NCBI GenBank assembly: GCA_947575745.1
Contig: CANPOS010000003.1
Coordinates: 18,967 to 82,966 of the forward strand
DNA length: 64,000 nt
Direction of reading: 5' to 3'
Origin: an uncultured Clostridium sp.
GTDB lineage: Bacteria; Bacillota; Clostridia; TANB77; CAG-508
Shown here: one piece after another, positions 1 through 10,657 of the stretch
How the letters are laid out: every line of letters starts with the position of its first letter
Numbering within the stretch: the first letter of the stretch is position 1
Made by a program: the position numbers and the translations under genes
The notes under the pieces: model-generated
What the model was told of the DNA's origin: nothing
Database searches by the model: none
Seen by the model: the letters and a program-made list of their open reading frames with translations, nothing else

Positions 1-24
1 TTGTCAAAGTTGCTAATTAAGCAA

Positions 25-66
25 ATATCTCTCAGTTATATCAATATAACTGAGAGATATTCCATT
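25..66 (+). terminator. Rho-independent terminator
   Basis: A perfect 15-bp inverted repeat (25-39 with 46-60) around a 6-nt loop is followed by CCATTTTTT on the plus strand. The T-run lies on the plus side only, so it most likely ends a plus-strand transcript that starts left of the window. Confidence 0.7.
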
Positions 67-74
67 TTTTATTG

Positions 75-235
75 TGTAGGAAAAATCGCAGATTTTTCTG
101 AAACAACAAGGTTAAGTTACCTTGGGCTGTGCATATTTGCGAAGCAAAATGCACATGTGGCGAAGCCACTTTTCTTATAAAGTTTTTGCTGAAATGAGCA
201 AAACTTCTGATTTTCAGATATTTTTTGCTCAATTT
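75..235. repeat. Dispersed intergenic repeat R1
   Basis: Shares with 34368-34530 a block of about 60 nt that includes AACAAGGTTAA, TTACCTTGG and CTGTGCATATTTGCGAA followed by CAAAATGCACATGTG. Within it GTGCAT and ATGCAC, and AAGGT and ACCTT, form small inverted repeats. A short ORF across this stretch shows no coding character. It is a non-coding repeat of unknown role. Confidence 0.6.
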
Positions 236-237
236 CT

Positions 238-912
238 CTAATTTGCTGATCTAACATATAGTAAGCTTGATAGTTTTGATATAGGCATTGTTTGTAACCA
301 TACTTTTCCTGGTCCTTCTAATGTTGTTAAGAATAGTCCTTCTCCTCCAAAAACAATGTTTTTCATACCTTTTACTGTTTCGATATTTAACTGTACATCT
401 TTTGTCATAGCTGCTACATATCCATTATCTACTTTTAATTTTTCTCCTGCTTGTAATTCTCTTTCTACTACTGAACCATCTATTTCTAAGAACACTTTTC
501 CTGGTCCTGTTATTTTTTGCATTATAAATCCTTCTCCTCCAAAGAATCCTGCTCCTAATTTTTTACGGAATTGCATTGAGATATCTACTGTATTTTCTGA
601 ACATAAAAATGCTCTTTTTTGTGCAATAATTGTTTCTCCTTCTTTTAAATCAAATTCTAAAATTTTTCCTGGAAAACATGATGAAAATCCAATTTCTACA
701 TCATCTTTTTCTGCTGTGTATACATTCATGAATAGTGATTCTCCTGCGAATGCTCTTCCAATCCCTTTCATTATTCCGCCATTTGTTGTTGTCTTCATTT
801 CTATTCCGCTATCCATCCAACTCATTCCACCATTTTCTGTTAAAATTGATTCTCCTTTTTTTAGTTTACAAACAACTGCTGGTAAATTGTCTCCTATAAT
901 TTTTGTTTCCAT
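238..912 (-). CDS. AIM24 / TIGR00266 family protein
   Basis: The 224-residue protein resembles the TIGR00266/AIM24 family: a beta-rich fold with repeated Gly-Gly-x-Gly turns (NGG near residue 45, FFGGEGF near 125, FGGEGLF near 188). The biochemical role of the family in bacteria is unclear. There is no signal peptide or membrane segment, so it is probably cytoplasmic or peripheral. An AGGAGAAAGGAATG ribosome binding region precedes the ATG. Glycine is encoded by ordinary GGN codons throughout and the frame is intact. The family call is good; the function is unknown. Confidence 0.75.
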   Translation of the reverse strand: METKIIGDNLPAVVCKLKKGESILTENGGMSWMDSGIEMKTTTNGGIMKGIGRAFAGESLFMNVYTAEKDDVEIGFSSCFPGKILEFDLKEGETIIAQKRAFLCSENTVDISMQFRKKLGAGFFGGEGFIMQKITGPGKVFLEIDGSVVERELQAGEKLKVDNGYVAAMTKDVQLNIETVKGMKNIVFGGEGLFLTTLEGPGKVWLQTMPISKLSSLLYVRSAN

Positions 913-1097
913 TTTTTAAATCATTCCTTTCTCCTTCTAATATTTTTTACTTGATTTATTATACATCATTTTTATTTATATTTCAATATTTTTTTCTTCA
1001 TAGAATTTTCAGTAATTGTCCTTACATACAAATATTTAGAATACTACATCTAAGTTTTATTTAAATAAAACTTCATACCTTAATCATTTTATATTAT

Positions 1098-1620
1098 TTA
1101 AAACATTCCGTGGCCTAAATATTGGAGGTCTTCCTCCTGGCATTGGTGGTCTTCCTGGTCCATGCCCTGGTCCTGGATTAGGTCCTGGTCTTGGTGGAAA
1201 TCCTGGTCTTCCTCCTTGTAATAATTCTCTTAATATTAGTATTCTTATTAAATCTCGTAATGTATTATTGTTTGGCCTAGTTCTTCTTGTTTCTTTTGCT
1301 CTTGGATTTTTTACGTCTCCATTTTTTAATACTTCTCTTGTATCTTCTACTTCCTCTCTTGGTTCAACTACATCATATACTTCATCTACCATTTGATTTA
1401 TTTGTTCTTTTGAAATATTATATGTATTTACTCTACTACATACTTTTTGAACTACTGGATATACAATACCATATATTTCTGGATAAAACTCATTTACATT
1501 TTGTAAATTTGAATTTGCTCCTAATGTATCATAGTAATACCCTTCTGTTTCTCTATATATATTATCGGGTGTATTATATCCTAAAACACTTTGCATGTAT
1601 TCTTCATAGCTATTATACAT
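1098..1620 (-). CDS. Spore-coat-like Pro/Gly-rich protein
   Basis: The N-terminal half (about 100 residues) is Tyr/Asn-rich and acidic. The C-terminal half is a basic linker followed by a Pro-Gly-Arg-rich tail (GPNPGPGHGPGRPP). Low-complexity tails like this occur in coat and surface proteins of spore formers, but I recognise no defined family. AAGGAGG precedes the ATG with 7-nt spacing. An in-frame CGGA at 1108-1110 near the end changes the C-terminus: triplet reading gives RPRNVLNNIK, while CGGN reading gives RPGMF and a TAA at 1098. The second fits the Pro-Gly tail, but this is the weakest individual CGGN case because no conserved domain follows it. Confidence 0.6.
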
Positions 1621-1674
1621 AAAAAAAACCTCCTTCTATATATATTTATATATATGCATAAGGAGATTTTATTG

Positions 1675-3066
1675 TTAAATATTATTTACTATTTCTTTAA
1701 ACTTTTTTCCTCTTTCTTCAAAGTTTTTGAACATGTCAAAACTTGCACTAGCAGGAGAAAATAGAACCACATCACCTGGATTTGCAAATTTCTTTGCAAG
1801 CTTTACTGTTTCTTCTAAAGTATCACACATATATGTATCTACTTGCTTCTTTTCTTTTTCCCCTTCTTCTTTTACAGCTAAGAATATCTTGTCTGCCGTT
1901 TGCCCCATAAGTATCAAGGTTCTTACATTATCTAAAATAGGTTTTGCAATAGGTGCGTAGTCTAAATGCTTGTCATATCCTCCTGCTATTAATACTATCT
2001 TTTCGTCAAATGAGTTTAGCCCTGCGATTGTTCTTGTTGGACTTGTTCCTATTGAGTCATTATACCATTTTACTCCATCTATTTCTCTTATAAATTCTAT
2101 CCTGTGTTCTACCCCTTTAAATTTTTTTATTGCTTCTATTTGTGTGTCTATATCTACTAATGTTTTTGTTGCGGCTATTGCTGCACAAACATTTTCATAA
2201 TTATGTCTTCCTCTTAAATGGATTTCTTTTGTATTTATGGCATGCCTTCTTATTCTATCGTTACATTCTTTTATAATGTCTTCATCTAGGATAATGCCAT
2301 CATCTAATTTTGTTTTACTACTAAAGAATATTACTCTTCCTTCTGCTTCTTTTGCACATTCTCTTGTTATTTCATTATCATGATTTAAAACAACAATTCC
2401 ATCTCTTGATTGGTATTTGAAGATATTCTTCTTAGCTTCTATATATTCTTCGTAAGATGAGTGTATATTTAAGTGGTTTGGAGATATATTGGTTATTACT
2501 GATATTTTAGGACTTATTTTCATATTCATAAGTTGGAAACTACTAAGTTCTAATACGACAAAGTCTTCTTCTTTCATTTCTTTAAGTTTTGTAAATAGTG
2601 GTATTCCAATGTTTCCTCCCAAGTAACAATTATATCCTTTTTGTTTTAATATTTCGTATATGAGTGAGGTCGTTGTAGTTTTGCCGTCACTTCCTGTAAC
2701 CCCTACTACTGTTCCTGGACACATTTCCATAAGCATTTCTATTTCTGAGGTAACTATTGCCCCTTGTTTTTCAGCTTCAACTAGTTCTTTTTTTGTAGGC
2801 ATACAACTTGGTGATCTAAATATTATATCAAATCCTTTTAATGAAGCTAAGCATGCTTTTCCTAATACATATTTTATATCATATTTTACTACTTCTTCCA
2901 TTATTTCTTTTGGAATATCGCTTACTTCTCTTTCGTCAAATACTGTTGTATTTGCTCCTCTTTCATACATATATCTAAGAAGTGGAACATTGCTTACTCC
3001 TAAGCCTATTATTGCAACTTTTCTATTGTCTAGATAGGCTTCAAATTCTTCTAATTTTTTGTTCAT
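1675..3066 (-). CDS. murD: UDP-N-acetylmuramoylalanine--D-glutamate ligase
   Basis: MurD adds D-glutamate to UDP-MurNAc-L-Ala in cytoplasmic peptidoglycan precursor synthesis. The protein has the N-terminal Rossmann-like segment (IIGLGVSN), the Mur ligase ATP loop GVTGSDGKTTT near residue 115, the central NISPNHLNIH motif and the C-terminal Mur domain with a YNDSIGTSPT substrate motif. The start is placed at MNKKLEEF, after AGGATGTG; 12 upstream in-frame codons are unlikely to be translated. The length of about 463 residues is normal. The CGG strings near 1893 and 2681 are out of phase (ACG GCA, GAC GGC) and do not disturb the frame. Confidence 0.92.
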   Translation of the reverse strand: MNKKLEEFEAYLDNRKVAIIGLGVSNVPLLRYMYERGANTTVFDEREVSDIPKEIMEEVVKYDIKYVLGKACLASLKGFDIIFRSPSCMPTKKELVEAEKQGAIVTSEIEMLMEMCPGTVVGVTGSDGKTTTTSLIYEILKQKGYNCYLGGNIGIPLFTKLKEMKEEDFVVLELSSFQLMNMKISPKISVITNISPNHLNIHSSYEEYIEAKKNIFKYQSRDGIVVLNHDNEITRECAKEAEGRVIFFSSKTKLDDGIILDEDIIKECNDRIRRHAINTKEIHLRGRHNYENVCAAIAATKTLVDIDTQIEAIKKFKGVEHRIEFIREIDGVKWYNDSIGTSPTRTIAGLNSFDEKIVLIAGGYDKHLDYAPIAKPILDNVRTLILMGQTADKIFLAVKEEGEKEKKQVDTYMCDTLEETVKLAKKFANPGDVVLFSPASASFDMFKNFEERGKKFKEIVNNI

Positions 3067-3097
3067 TATTTTTTCACATCCTATAAATTTTTTAACA

Positions 3098-3228
3098 TTC
3101 AAAGAACATAATTAAATTATTTTTTCTTATGTCCCCATTCAAGAAAATGTATTTCGCTATCGCTTAAAAATTTTCTAAAACGGTCCCCTAACGTCTATCG
3201 AAAAAATAATTTAATCACATTCTTTGAA
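3098..3228. repeat. Hairpin element A, copy 1
   Basis: About 130 nt between the KAP gene and murD. Outer arms TTCAAAGAACATAATTAAAT and its near reverse complement enclose a core containing TGTCCCCATTCAAGAAAATG, ATTTTCTAAAACGGTCCCC and AACGTCTATCGAAAA. The core recurs at 54187-54316 and 56945-57065, where the arms are different sequences but again complementary to each other. Confidence 0.65.
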
Positions 3229-3255
3229 CTAAAGTACATTTTATTTTCAAAATAA

Positions 3256-5200
3256 TTAATATTTCTCTAGTATTTTTCCCAAATCCTTTGAAAAATCCTT
3301 TAGCATAACTAATTTTATACTATTGTCTTTTCCTGTTGTATAATCGTCTATCACTTGTTTTAGTTGCCTTATATTTTTCATTTCTGGTTCTATTTCTTTT
3401 GTATATAAATCTGCTCTATTTAGCAATTTTTCTTTTATTGTTACTATGTCTTCATTACTTGCACAAGATAGTCTTTGGAATGTTTGATATACATCGTAGT
3501 ATTTAAATATTGGTATATTCATACATTCTTTATCAAATCTTTCGTAAAATTCTTCCATTTTCATTGGTATGCACTTAAATATTGAGTCTGCTCTTTCAAT
3601 GTACATTCTGTCTTTTAATTTAGAATTTAATGTATGAAAATGCTTTAGAATATCTTCTACATCCTGTGAAGGTTCTCCAATACCAATAGTATCTAGTTCA
3701 TCTTCAACATTGTCACAATATGCTGATACTAATGATGATATATTCATTCCGTTTGTGAAAGTATTTTTTACAACCTTTATATCATATTTTATTAATCCTT
3801 TTCTAATAAGGTAATCAAAATATATAAATAATTTTACATTTTCTATTAGGCTTGTTTTTCCTGTTTTTACGTCTTCTAGTATTTCATCTACAACTCTGTC
3901 AAAGTCTTCGTCACTGATTTTCCAATATTCTTCTGTAAGAAGTCTTTTATATCCTGGAAGGTTTGATGTATCTACTGTACTGATTATCATTTCCATATCT
4001 TTCTTAAATGTCTTCATGTCAAATATTCTTGTTCTTACATATATTTCAATAAATTTGAAAAATCTGTATTCTGATTTAAAGTTATAGTAGTATGTGTTAT
4101 CAAATTCTTTTATATAAAATTGTCTATTGTCCATTAATACTCTTGAAGAAACAAGTATTGCCTTATATTCTTCATTATTTGATATATTTACAAATTTGTC
4201 TTTTGTAATTTTTCCGAGCTTTTATTTCAAATGAAACTGCTATTGTGAATATTAACATTGTTTGTAATACTCTATGATTTGTGTTTGGATAATTTTTGTT
4301 AACCATTTCGAATACTTTTTTAAAGTCATTTAGTGCATGTTTTAATATTCTTAGGTTCCTTGTACCACTTTTATTGAAGGTTGTTATAATTAAACCTGTA
4401 CATTCTCTTAAGAATCTTATTAAGTCTGGATTTGATTCATATCTCATTAAAAGTCCGATTTATTATATAATCAAATTTTGGTTGATATTCAAATGTCTCT
4501 CCTATTAATTTTTCTTTTATTCTTTCATAATCATTTGCTTTGTCAAATACATATTCTATTTTATCTTGTATTTTTTCTACCATAGGCTTGTCTGTAACTT
4601 TTGTTAAGTCATCTTCTTTGTCAAGGATATATGTTGCAATGAATGTCTTCATTTCAAGGTTTGTGCTTTTTAGTTTTGTTGAAAGTTCTTTTTCGTTACA
4701 TATTATTATTGTTTTTATGTGATCATGTTCTACGAAGTTATTTATATATCCTAGTATATCTATAACGTCTACATTTGCTCTCTCTAAGTCATCAAAACAT
4801 AAGACTTTGTCATCTGTTGAGAAAAAGTCTGAATAATTTACTCTGTCTCCATTTTGTGTAACACCAAAAAGGTTTGCCATGTCTATTCCTGTTTTTGCAT
4901 ATTCTGGTATTTTTGTTACACCATTTCCTTCCATAAATTTCTTTAAGTTTTTATCCATTAATTGTGTTGTTTCTATGAAGATTTTCTTACTTATTTCTTC
5001 TAGGTTTGATATTCCGATATAGTGACATATATATTGTTGTAAATGATTTTCCGATTTAATGTCATTGATTCTATTTTATTTCTTACTTTATTATTCCAAA
5101 AGTAAGTTTTTCCTGAACCCCATTCTCCATTTATCATAACTGCATAATCTGTATAATCTGCTCTTACATAATCTAATATACTTTCAACTAATTCTTCCAT
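3256..5200 (-). CDS. KAP-type P-loop NTPase (four CGGN sites)
   Basis: Reconstructed as 646 residues. Walker A is GEWGSGKTYF near residue 25 and a Walker B-like CFDDLERANVD lies near residue 120, as in KAP/AAA P-loop NTPases. The rest is a long helical region with no recognised domain. Under triplet reading it falls into four fragments. CGGA at 5051-5053, 5014-5016, 4455-4457 and 4214-4216 join them as LNGKSFT, SLYGISNLEE, IINGLLMRYE and IKAGKITKD, and length minus four is divisible by three. The GGAGG-preceded ATG at 5200 is preferred over one four codons upstream. KAP proteins are often linked to phage defence or membrane signalling; here that remains open. Confidence 0.75.
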
Positions 5201-5230
5201 TGGTTCCTCCATTTCTTCATTATCTGTTGT

Positions 5231-5330
5231 TTATTGCGAGTTTCTTATTACGAACGCCTTCGCAACAAGGTTCTCGGACCCCACCCACAGCTTTAGCTGT
5301 GCTGGTGGGTGAGGTTCTTATTTTGCAAGT
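5231..5330. terminator. Intergenic hairpin between comF and the KAP gene
   Basis: A strong inner stem (CCCACCCACAGC with GCTGTGCTGGTGGG) sits inside weaker outer arms, TTGCGAGTTTCTTATTACGAAC paired with GTTCTTATTTTGCAA; the right arm overlaps the end of comF. It is placed where a comF transcript would end. It resembles the other core-plus-arm elements in this window, but no second copy of its core was seen. Confidence 0.5.
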
Positions 5331-5956
5331 GTTAAAACTAATATATCTCTTGCATTATTTTCTTTTAATATTTTTGCACATTCATCTGCTGTGCTTCCTG
5401 TTGTATATATATCGTCAAATAAAATAATTCTGTTATCTTGTATTATTTGTGCTTTTTGGATTTCATATACATTTTTAACATTTTGCTTTCTTTCGTCTTT
5501 TTTTAGTTCACTTTGTCTTTCATTGTTTTTTGTCTTTTTTAAAGGATTTTGATAATTAATTTCTTTTACATTCTTAGCTATTTCCTTTGCTATTAGTTCA
5601 CTTTGGTTATATCCTCTTTCATTTTTTCTTTTTTTATGTATTGGAACTGGTATTATTATATCATAAGATTTTATAATTCTACATATTTTTTCATTTTTTA
5701 ATATTAATTTTGCAAAGGTTTTATACATATATGATTTATCTGAAAATTTATATGCTAAAATATCTTCTCTAAATTCTTTTTCATACTTTCCTAAGTATAT
5801 ATGCTTTTCAAAGTTTTTGCCTATTATCTCTTCTACCTTATATTCTAAGTTTTTGTTTATCTTTTCAAAACATTCTTCACATAGTGAATTTTGGTTTATC
5901 TTGCCACAAAATCCACATATATTTGGATATATTATGTCTAGTAAAAAGTCTAATAT
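5318..5956 (-). CDS. comF: ComF family phosphoribosyltransferase-like protein
   Basis: The N-terminus has a CxxC...CxxC zinc finger (ICGFCGK and LCEECF, residues 11-30). The C-terminus carries the PRTase signature ILFDDIYTTGSTADE. ComF supports DNA uptake in competence. No ATG, GTG or TTG begins the full domain. The first codon giving the usual N-terminus (LDFLLDIIYPNICGFCGK) is ATA at 5956-5954, preceded by GAGGGTGA at good spacing, so I infer an AUA start. An ATG at 5728 would remove the zinc finger. It follows recD2 after 19 nt and probably forms an operon with recD2, rpe and rsgA. Confidence 0.85.
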   Translation of the reverse strand: MLDFLLDIIYPNICGFCGKINQNSLCEECFEKINKNLEYKVEEIIGKNFEKHIYLGKYEKEFREDILAYKFSDKSYMYKTFAKLILKNEKICRIIKSYDIIIPVPIHKKRKNERGYNQSELIAKEIAKNVKEINYQNPLKKTKNNERQSELKKDERKQNVKNVYEIQKAQIIQDNRIILFDDIYTTGSTADECAKILKENNARDILVLTLAK

Positions 5957-5975
5957 ATTAGTTCACCCTCTTTTA

Positions 5976-8174
5976 TTAAATTCCTTCTAGTTTTTGCTGA
6001 AGTCCGTGTATTTCTTACTTTTGCATCTGTATTTTTTATCATAAATTGTATTACTTCTTTACTTCCAACTATTATAAGTAGTTTTTTTGCTCTTGTTATT
6101 GCTGTATATAAAAGGTTTCTAGTTAGTAGCATTGGTGCTGTTCTAACTATTGGAAGGATTACTACATCAAATTCACTTCCTTGTGATTTATGTACTGTTA
6201 TTGCATAGGAATGTTCTATTTGGTCAATATCTGAAAATTGATATTCTACTATTTTTCCTTCATAGTCTACTTCTATTGTTTCTGATATTGTACTTATATT
6301 TGTTATAGTTCCCATTTCTCCATTGAAGATACCTGTACCTATGTTTTCTCCTTGCTCCCACTCTATATCATAGTTGTTTTTCATCTGCATTACTGTATCA
6401 CCTTCTCTAAATGAAACTGCTCCGCAAAACTCTTTCTTGCTTTTTTATATCTTTTGGATTTATTAGCTCTTGTACCTTTTTATTTAGTTCTCTTGTTCCT
6501 ACTTCTCCTTTTTTGGTAGGAGTTATTATTTGTACACTTTTGAAATTATCATAGTCTTCAAACTTTTTTAGTCCATTTTTGTATAGTGATAATACAAAGT
6601 TTAGTATTCTTTCTTGACTATTTTCTTGAACAAAGAAAAAGTCCTTTTTTAGTTCATCACTGTTGTCTTCTGTAAAATAGTTTCCTGAGTTTACTCTGTG
6701 TGCATTAAGTACTATTTTGCTTCTTGCGGCTTGCCTAAAAATCTTATCAAGTACTATTACTTGTATTTTTTTAGATGCTATTATGTCTTTTAATATACTT
6801 CCTGGTCCTACTGAAGGTAATTGGTCTACATCTCCAACAAGTACAAGTTTTGTTCCTTCATATACTGCCATAAGTAGATATTTCATAAGTGCTAAGTCTA
6901 TCATTGATGTTTCATCAACAATAATCACGTCTGCATCTATTGGCTCTATTTTCATTTCTTCGTTTATATAGTTTGTATCATTTACTTTTGTTATTTGTAG
7001 TAATCTATGCAAAGTTTTTGCATCTTCACCTGTTGTTTCTGTCATTTTCTTTGCTGCTCTACCTGTTGGTGCACAAAGTACTACTTTCTTTTGTTCTTTT
7101 TTATATAATTCTATTATGCTTTTTATTATCGTGGTTTTTCCTGTTCCTGGTCCTCCTGTTATTACACATACATTATTTTTGTTTACTGCATATATTGCTT
7201 CTTTTTGCTTGTCTGATAATTCTATTTTGTTTACTGTTTCTACCTTTTCTAGTTTTTCTTCAATATTTGTAATATGTTTTCTGTTTTTTACATTATCTAA
7301 TCTTACTAGTTTTCCTGCTATAAATACTTCTGCTTCGTAATATTCTGCTAGATACACCCATTCTTCTTCGTCTCTTTCTTCTATTACAACCGTTCCTTTT
7401 ACTTTCATTTGTTTTAAGAATTCGTTTATTGTGCTTTCTGTTATTTGAAGTAAAGTACTTACAAAATCGAGTAAATTGGATTTTATAACACAGGTATGTC
7501 CGATTATATGTTGCAAGTAATAGCCCATATTTTATACCATATATAATTCTTTGTTCATCATCATTGTTTATTCCAATTTTTAGTGCTGCTTCGTCTATTG
7601 TTTTGAAACTTATTCCTCTAACCACGTCAATTAATCTATATGGATCTGCCTTTATTTCTTCTATTGCATCTATTCCATATAAATCATATACTTTTTTTGC
7701 ATAACTTGAACTTATTCCTATTTCTTCTAAGAAGCTTACTATCTTCCAAAGTTCTCTACTTTGTATAAAACTGTCTGATATTTCCATGGCTTTTTCATGT
7801 GTTATTCCTTTTATTACTTCAAGCTTTTCTGGTTCGTGTTCTATTGTATAGATTGTGTTATCTCCAAATTCGTTTATAATTTTCTTTGCTGTTTTTGGAC
7901 CTACCCATTTAACATTTTCACTTGCTAAATATCTTTCTAAGGCTTCTAGTGTTTCTGGCATATTTTTTTTGAAAGTACTTACCTTAAATTGTTTTCCATA
8001 ATCTCTATGTGTAACATATTCTCCATAAACTGTTACATTATCTCCAACATTAATAAATGGCAGAAATCCTACTATTGTCATTTCTCCTACAGTCTCTGTC
8101 ATTAATTTTGCTATCGTATATGAATTTATTTCGTTATAATATATGATTGCTTCTACTTGTCCTTCTAATTCCAA
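5976..8174 (-). CDS. recD2: RecD2-type ATP-dependent DNA helicase (three CGGN sites)
   Basis: A RecD2/YrrC-type SF1B helicase of 731 residues, the usual family length. In order: N-terminal OB-like segment, HhH region (KWVGPKTAKKI), Walker A TGGPGTGKTT, Walker B VIIVDETSMID, GDVDQLPSVGPG, and the UvrD-like C-terminus AITVHKSQGSEF. Three CGGA at 7500-7502, 6422-6424 and 6004-6006 restore ATYNGHTCVIK, VLGAVSFREGD and RNTGLQQKLEGI. The last shift moves the stop to 5976 and leaves room for the comF ribosome binding site. Triplet reading would cut the protein into three pieces, none with all helicase motifs. Confidence 0.92.
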
Positions 8175-8187
8175 AGCTTCTTCCTTT

Positions 8188-8848
8188 CTAATTTCTTAAA
8201 TATCCTATTGCTTCTTCATAATTTTCTTTATTAACTATTGCTGAACCTGCAACAAATATATTTGCTCCTGCATTCTTTGCACTTTCTATTGTTTCTCCAT
8301 TTATGCCACCATCCACTTCTATGTCTATATCTATATTATTCTTGTCTATATATTCTTTTAAAGTTTTTACTTTTTCTAAAGTTTCTGGTATTAGTTTTTG
8401 TCCTCCAAGTCCTGGCTCCACTGTCATTACTAGACACATATGTATATATGGAAGATATTCATATATTTCTTCTATCTTTGTATTTGGCTTAACTGATATT
8501 CCGAACTTTAATACCATTTTCTTTAATATATTCTATCATTTGCATTACTTCTTCTTTTGAGTTTAAGCTCTCTAAATGAAATGTTATTATATTTGGTTTT
8601 AATCCTATATATTCGTCTACAAATTCTTTTACATTTTCTACCATTAGGTGTACATCTAATGGTATATTTGTCATTTGTTTTAGAGTATTTGAATACTCTT
8701 TCATTATTTCTACTGTGTTTTTTGGTACGAATTTTCCGTCCATTACGTCTATATGAAAATAGTCTGTATGTGCTACCTCCAATCCATAAAATACTTTGCT
8801 TGCGTTTTCTTTTTCTACATTTAATATTGATGTTGAAATTTCTACCAT
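8188..8848 (-). CDS. rpe: Ribulose-phosphate 3-epimerase (one CGGN site)
   Basis: Interconverts ribulose-5-P and xylulose-5-P in the pentose phosphate pathway. TIM-barrel motifs are present: HIDVMDGKFVPK, DVHLMVEN, VMTVEPGLGGQK and the phosphate-binding end EVDGGINGETI...FVAGSAIV. CGGA at 8501-8503 restores GIKVGISVKPNT, the conserved strand-loop between the halves, giving 219 residues. The ATG lies within the rsgA stop region (AAATGGTAG), with AAGGAGG inside rsgA, so the two are translationally coupled. Confidence 0.94.
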
Positions 8849-9709
8849 TTGTGCTCCTCCTTATCTTTTAAATCATTATATATTTTTATGTAATTTGTAT
8901 ATCTGTCACTACTAATTTTGCCTTCTTCTAATGCTTTTTTTATACCACAGTTTTCTTCTTTTATATGTGTGCATCCTACAAATTCACATTTTTCTATATA
9001 TGGTTTAAATTCTATAAAGTAATTTTCTAAGTCTTTACTTTCTATTTCATATATATCCATTGTTTGGAATCCTGGGGTATCTAATAGGTATGTGTCTTTT
9101 CCTATTTTGTATAATGTAACTTCTGTTGTTGTATTTTTTCCTCTTTTATTTTTTTTACTTATTTCTCCTTCGTATGCTTGTCTTTCTCCTAGTAATTTAT
9201 TTGTTAAGGTGGATTTTCCGTACTCCTGATTGTCCGAGCAAATACACTTGTATTGTTTATTAAGTATTTTTTCAGCTCTTCTATACCTATATTTTCTAAT
9301 GTGCTAGTTTTAACTACTTGATATCCGTGTTTTTGTATATATTTCTTCTATTTTTTCTGTTTCTTTTTTATCTAAATCAATTTTGTTTATAACTATGATT
9401 GGTTTTATTTTTGAGAATTCTGCATATGCTAGCCATTTATCTAACATAAGCAAATTAGGTTTTGGCATTTTACTTGATATAGCAAATATTATTTGAGAAA
9501 TATTAGAAACTTTAGGTCTTTTTATAAATGATTTTCTTTCTAATATTTTGTTAATTACTTTTTGATTTTCGTCAAATTCTACATTATCTCCGTACAACTG
9601 GTTTTATTTCTTCTGTTTTTAGTTTTCCTCTTGCAGAACAGTCGTATGTAGTATTTTGTACAGTTACGAAATATGTATTTGAGATGATTTTTGTTATCTT
9701 TCCTACCAT
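8842..9709 (-). CDS. rsgA: Ribosome small-subunit GTPase RsgA (four CGGN sites)
   Basis: Circularly permuted GTPase acting late in 30S assembly; 287 residues. The order is OB domain, NKIDL (G4), P-loop AGQSGVGKSTL (G1), LLDTPGF (G3), and a C-terminal zinc site C...C.H...C (KCEFVGCTHIKEENC). Four CGGA, at 9590-9592, 9325-9327, 9234-9236 and 9218-9220, restore PVVGDNVEF, KTGYQVV, VFAGQSG and GVGKST. Two of the four encode glycines in and next to the P-loop, so without the CGGN event no GTPase is made. Start ATG at 9709; the stop overlaps rpe. Confidence 0.95.
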
Positions 9710-9763
9710 TTTTTCTCCTAATTTTAACTTTTTATTTTATAGATATAAATTTCAAGTTAATAT

Positions 9764-9947
9764 CTAAATAAATATATGTAAATATGAAATTCAAGCGGAC
9801 GGAGAGTGAACAAGCTTAGAAATTCTTAATAATTTTTTTGGAAAGAGTTCACGCTTGCCGTGGAAGGGTGCCAAAAAAATTATTTAGAATTTGTGCGATG
9901 TTCAGCTTGACAGGAGCTTGATTGAATATTTATATATATTTATTTAG
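9764..9947. repeat. Hairpin element D
   Basis: About 180 nt between rsgA and the phosphoesterase. Outer arms CTAAATAAATATATGTAAAT and ATTTATATATATTTATTTAG are complementary. Inside are nested inverted repeats (TTCAAGC/GCTTGA, AGAAATTCTTAATAATTTTT paired with AAAAATTATTTAGAATTT). No coding frame was found. The layout matches elements A, B and C, but the core is different. Confidence 0.55.
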
Positions 9948-9950
9948 GTA

Positions 9951-10653
9951 CTATTCTATCTTAGCTAATTTAAAGTCTAAATAATCAGCACTTACAAGTC
10001 TTAGATTTATTCCACCGTACTATTCCTTCTACCTTTTCGTTATGTCCTTCTTCTCCATGAAGATGCCCATATATACATTTTGTTACATTGTATTTTTGCA
10101 TTAGTTTTATAAAGTCTGATTCTTCTAGTAATTGTTTATTTGTTGGTGGATAATGCATACATACTATTATTTCTTTATTTTTACCAAAGTTTTTTATTCC
10201 TTGATTTATTGATAATTCTAGTCTTATTAATTCTCTATCTATTATCTTTTTATCTTCGTCTTCTTTTGAGCTTAAATTCCATCCTCTTGTCCCTGCAACT
10301 ATCTTTCCTTCTATCTCATATGCATTGTTATATAAAAATGAAATATTTTGAAAACTGTTTTCTTCTATAAATTCATTTAGTTTTTTAAAACTGTTCCACC
10401 AATAGTCATGATTTCCTTTTAACATTATCTTTTTACCTGGTAAATTATTTAAGTATTCAAAATCCTTTAATGTATCTTGTAATGCCATAGCCCATGAAAA
10501 ATCACCTGGCAATAAGACTGTATCGTCTTCTTTTATCCTTTCTTGCCAGTCCTTTTGTATTTTTAGTTCGTGATTTTCCCAATTTTCTCCAAATATATCC
10601 ATTGGTTTTGGATTATTATTGGATAAATGCAAATCGGCTATACTATATATCAC
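9951..10653 (-). CDS. Calcineurin-like metallophosphoesterase (one CGGN site)
   Basis: The 233-residue protein carries the metallophosphoesterase motifs: IADLHLS (D-x-H), LPGDFSWA (GD), LKGNHDYWW (GNHD), CMHYPP and YGHLHG. Substrate unknown. CGGT at 10015-10017 replaces the short tail RWNKSKTCKC with GGINLRLVSADYLDFKLAKIE, a typical end after the GHLHG motif in this family. The start is GTG at 10653, four nt after the tsaD stop, with GGGGGA inside the end of tsaD as ribosome binding site. Confidence 0.85.
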
Positions 10654-10657
10654 TTTT

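Noticed and set aside
356..919. Plus-strand reading frames over the AIM24 gene and many similar long frames opposite AT-rich genes
   Set aside because: They are Leu/Ser/Phe-rich mirror frames without ribosome binding sites or domains; the minus-strand genes explain the DNA.
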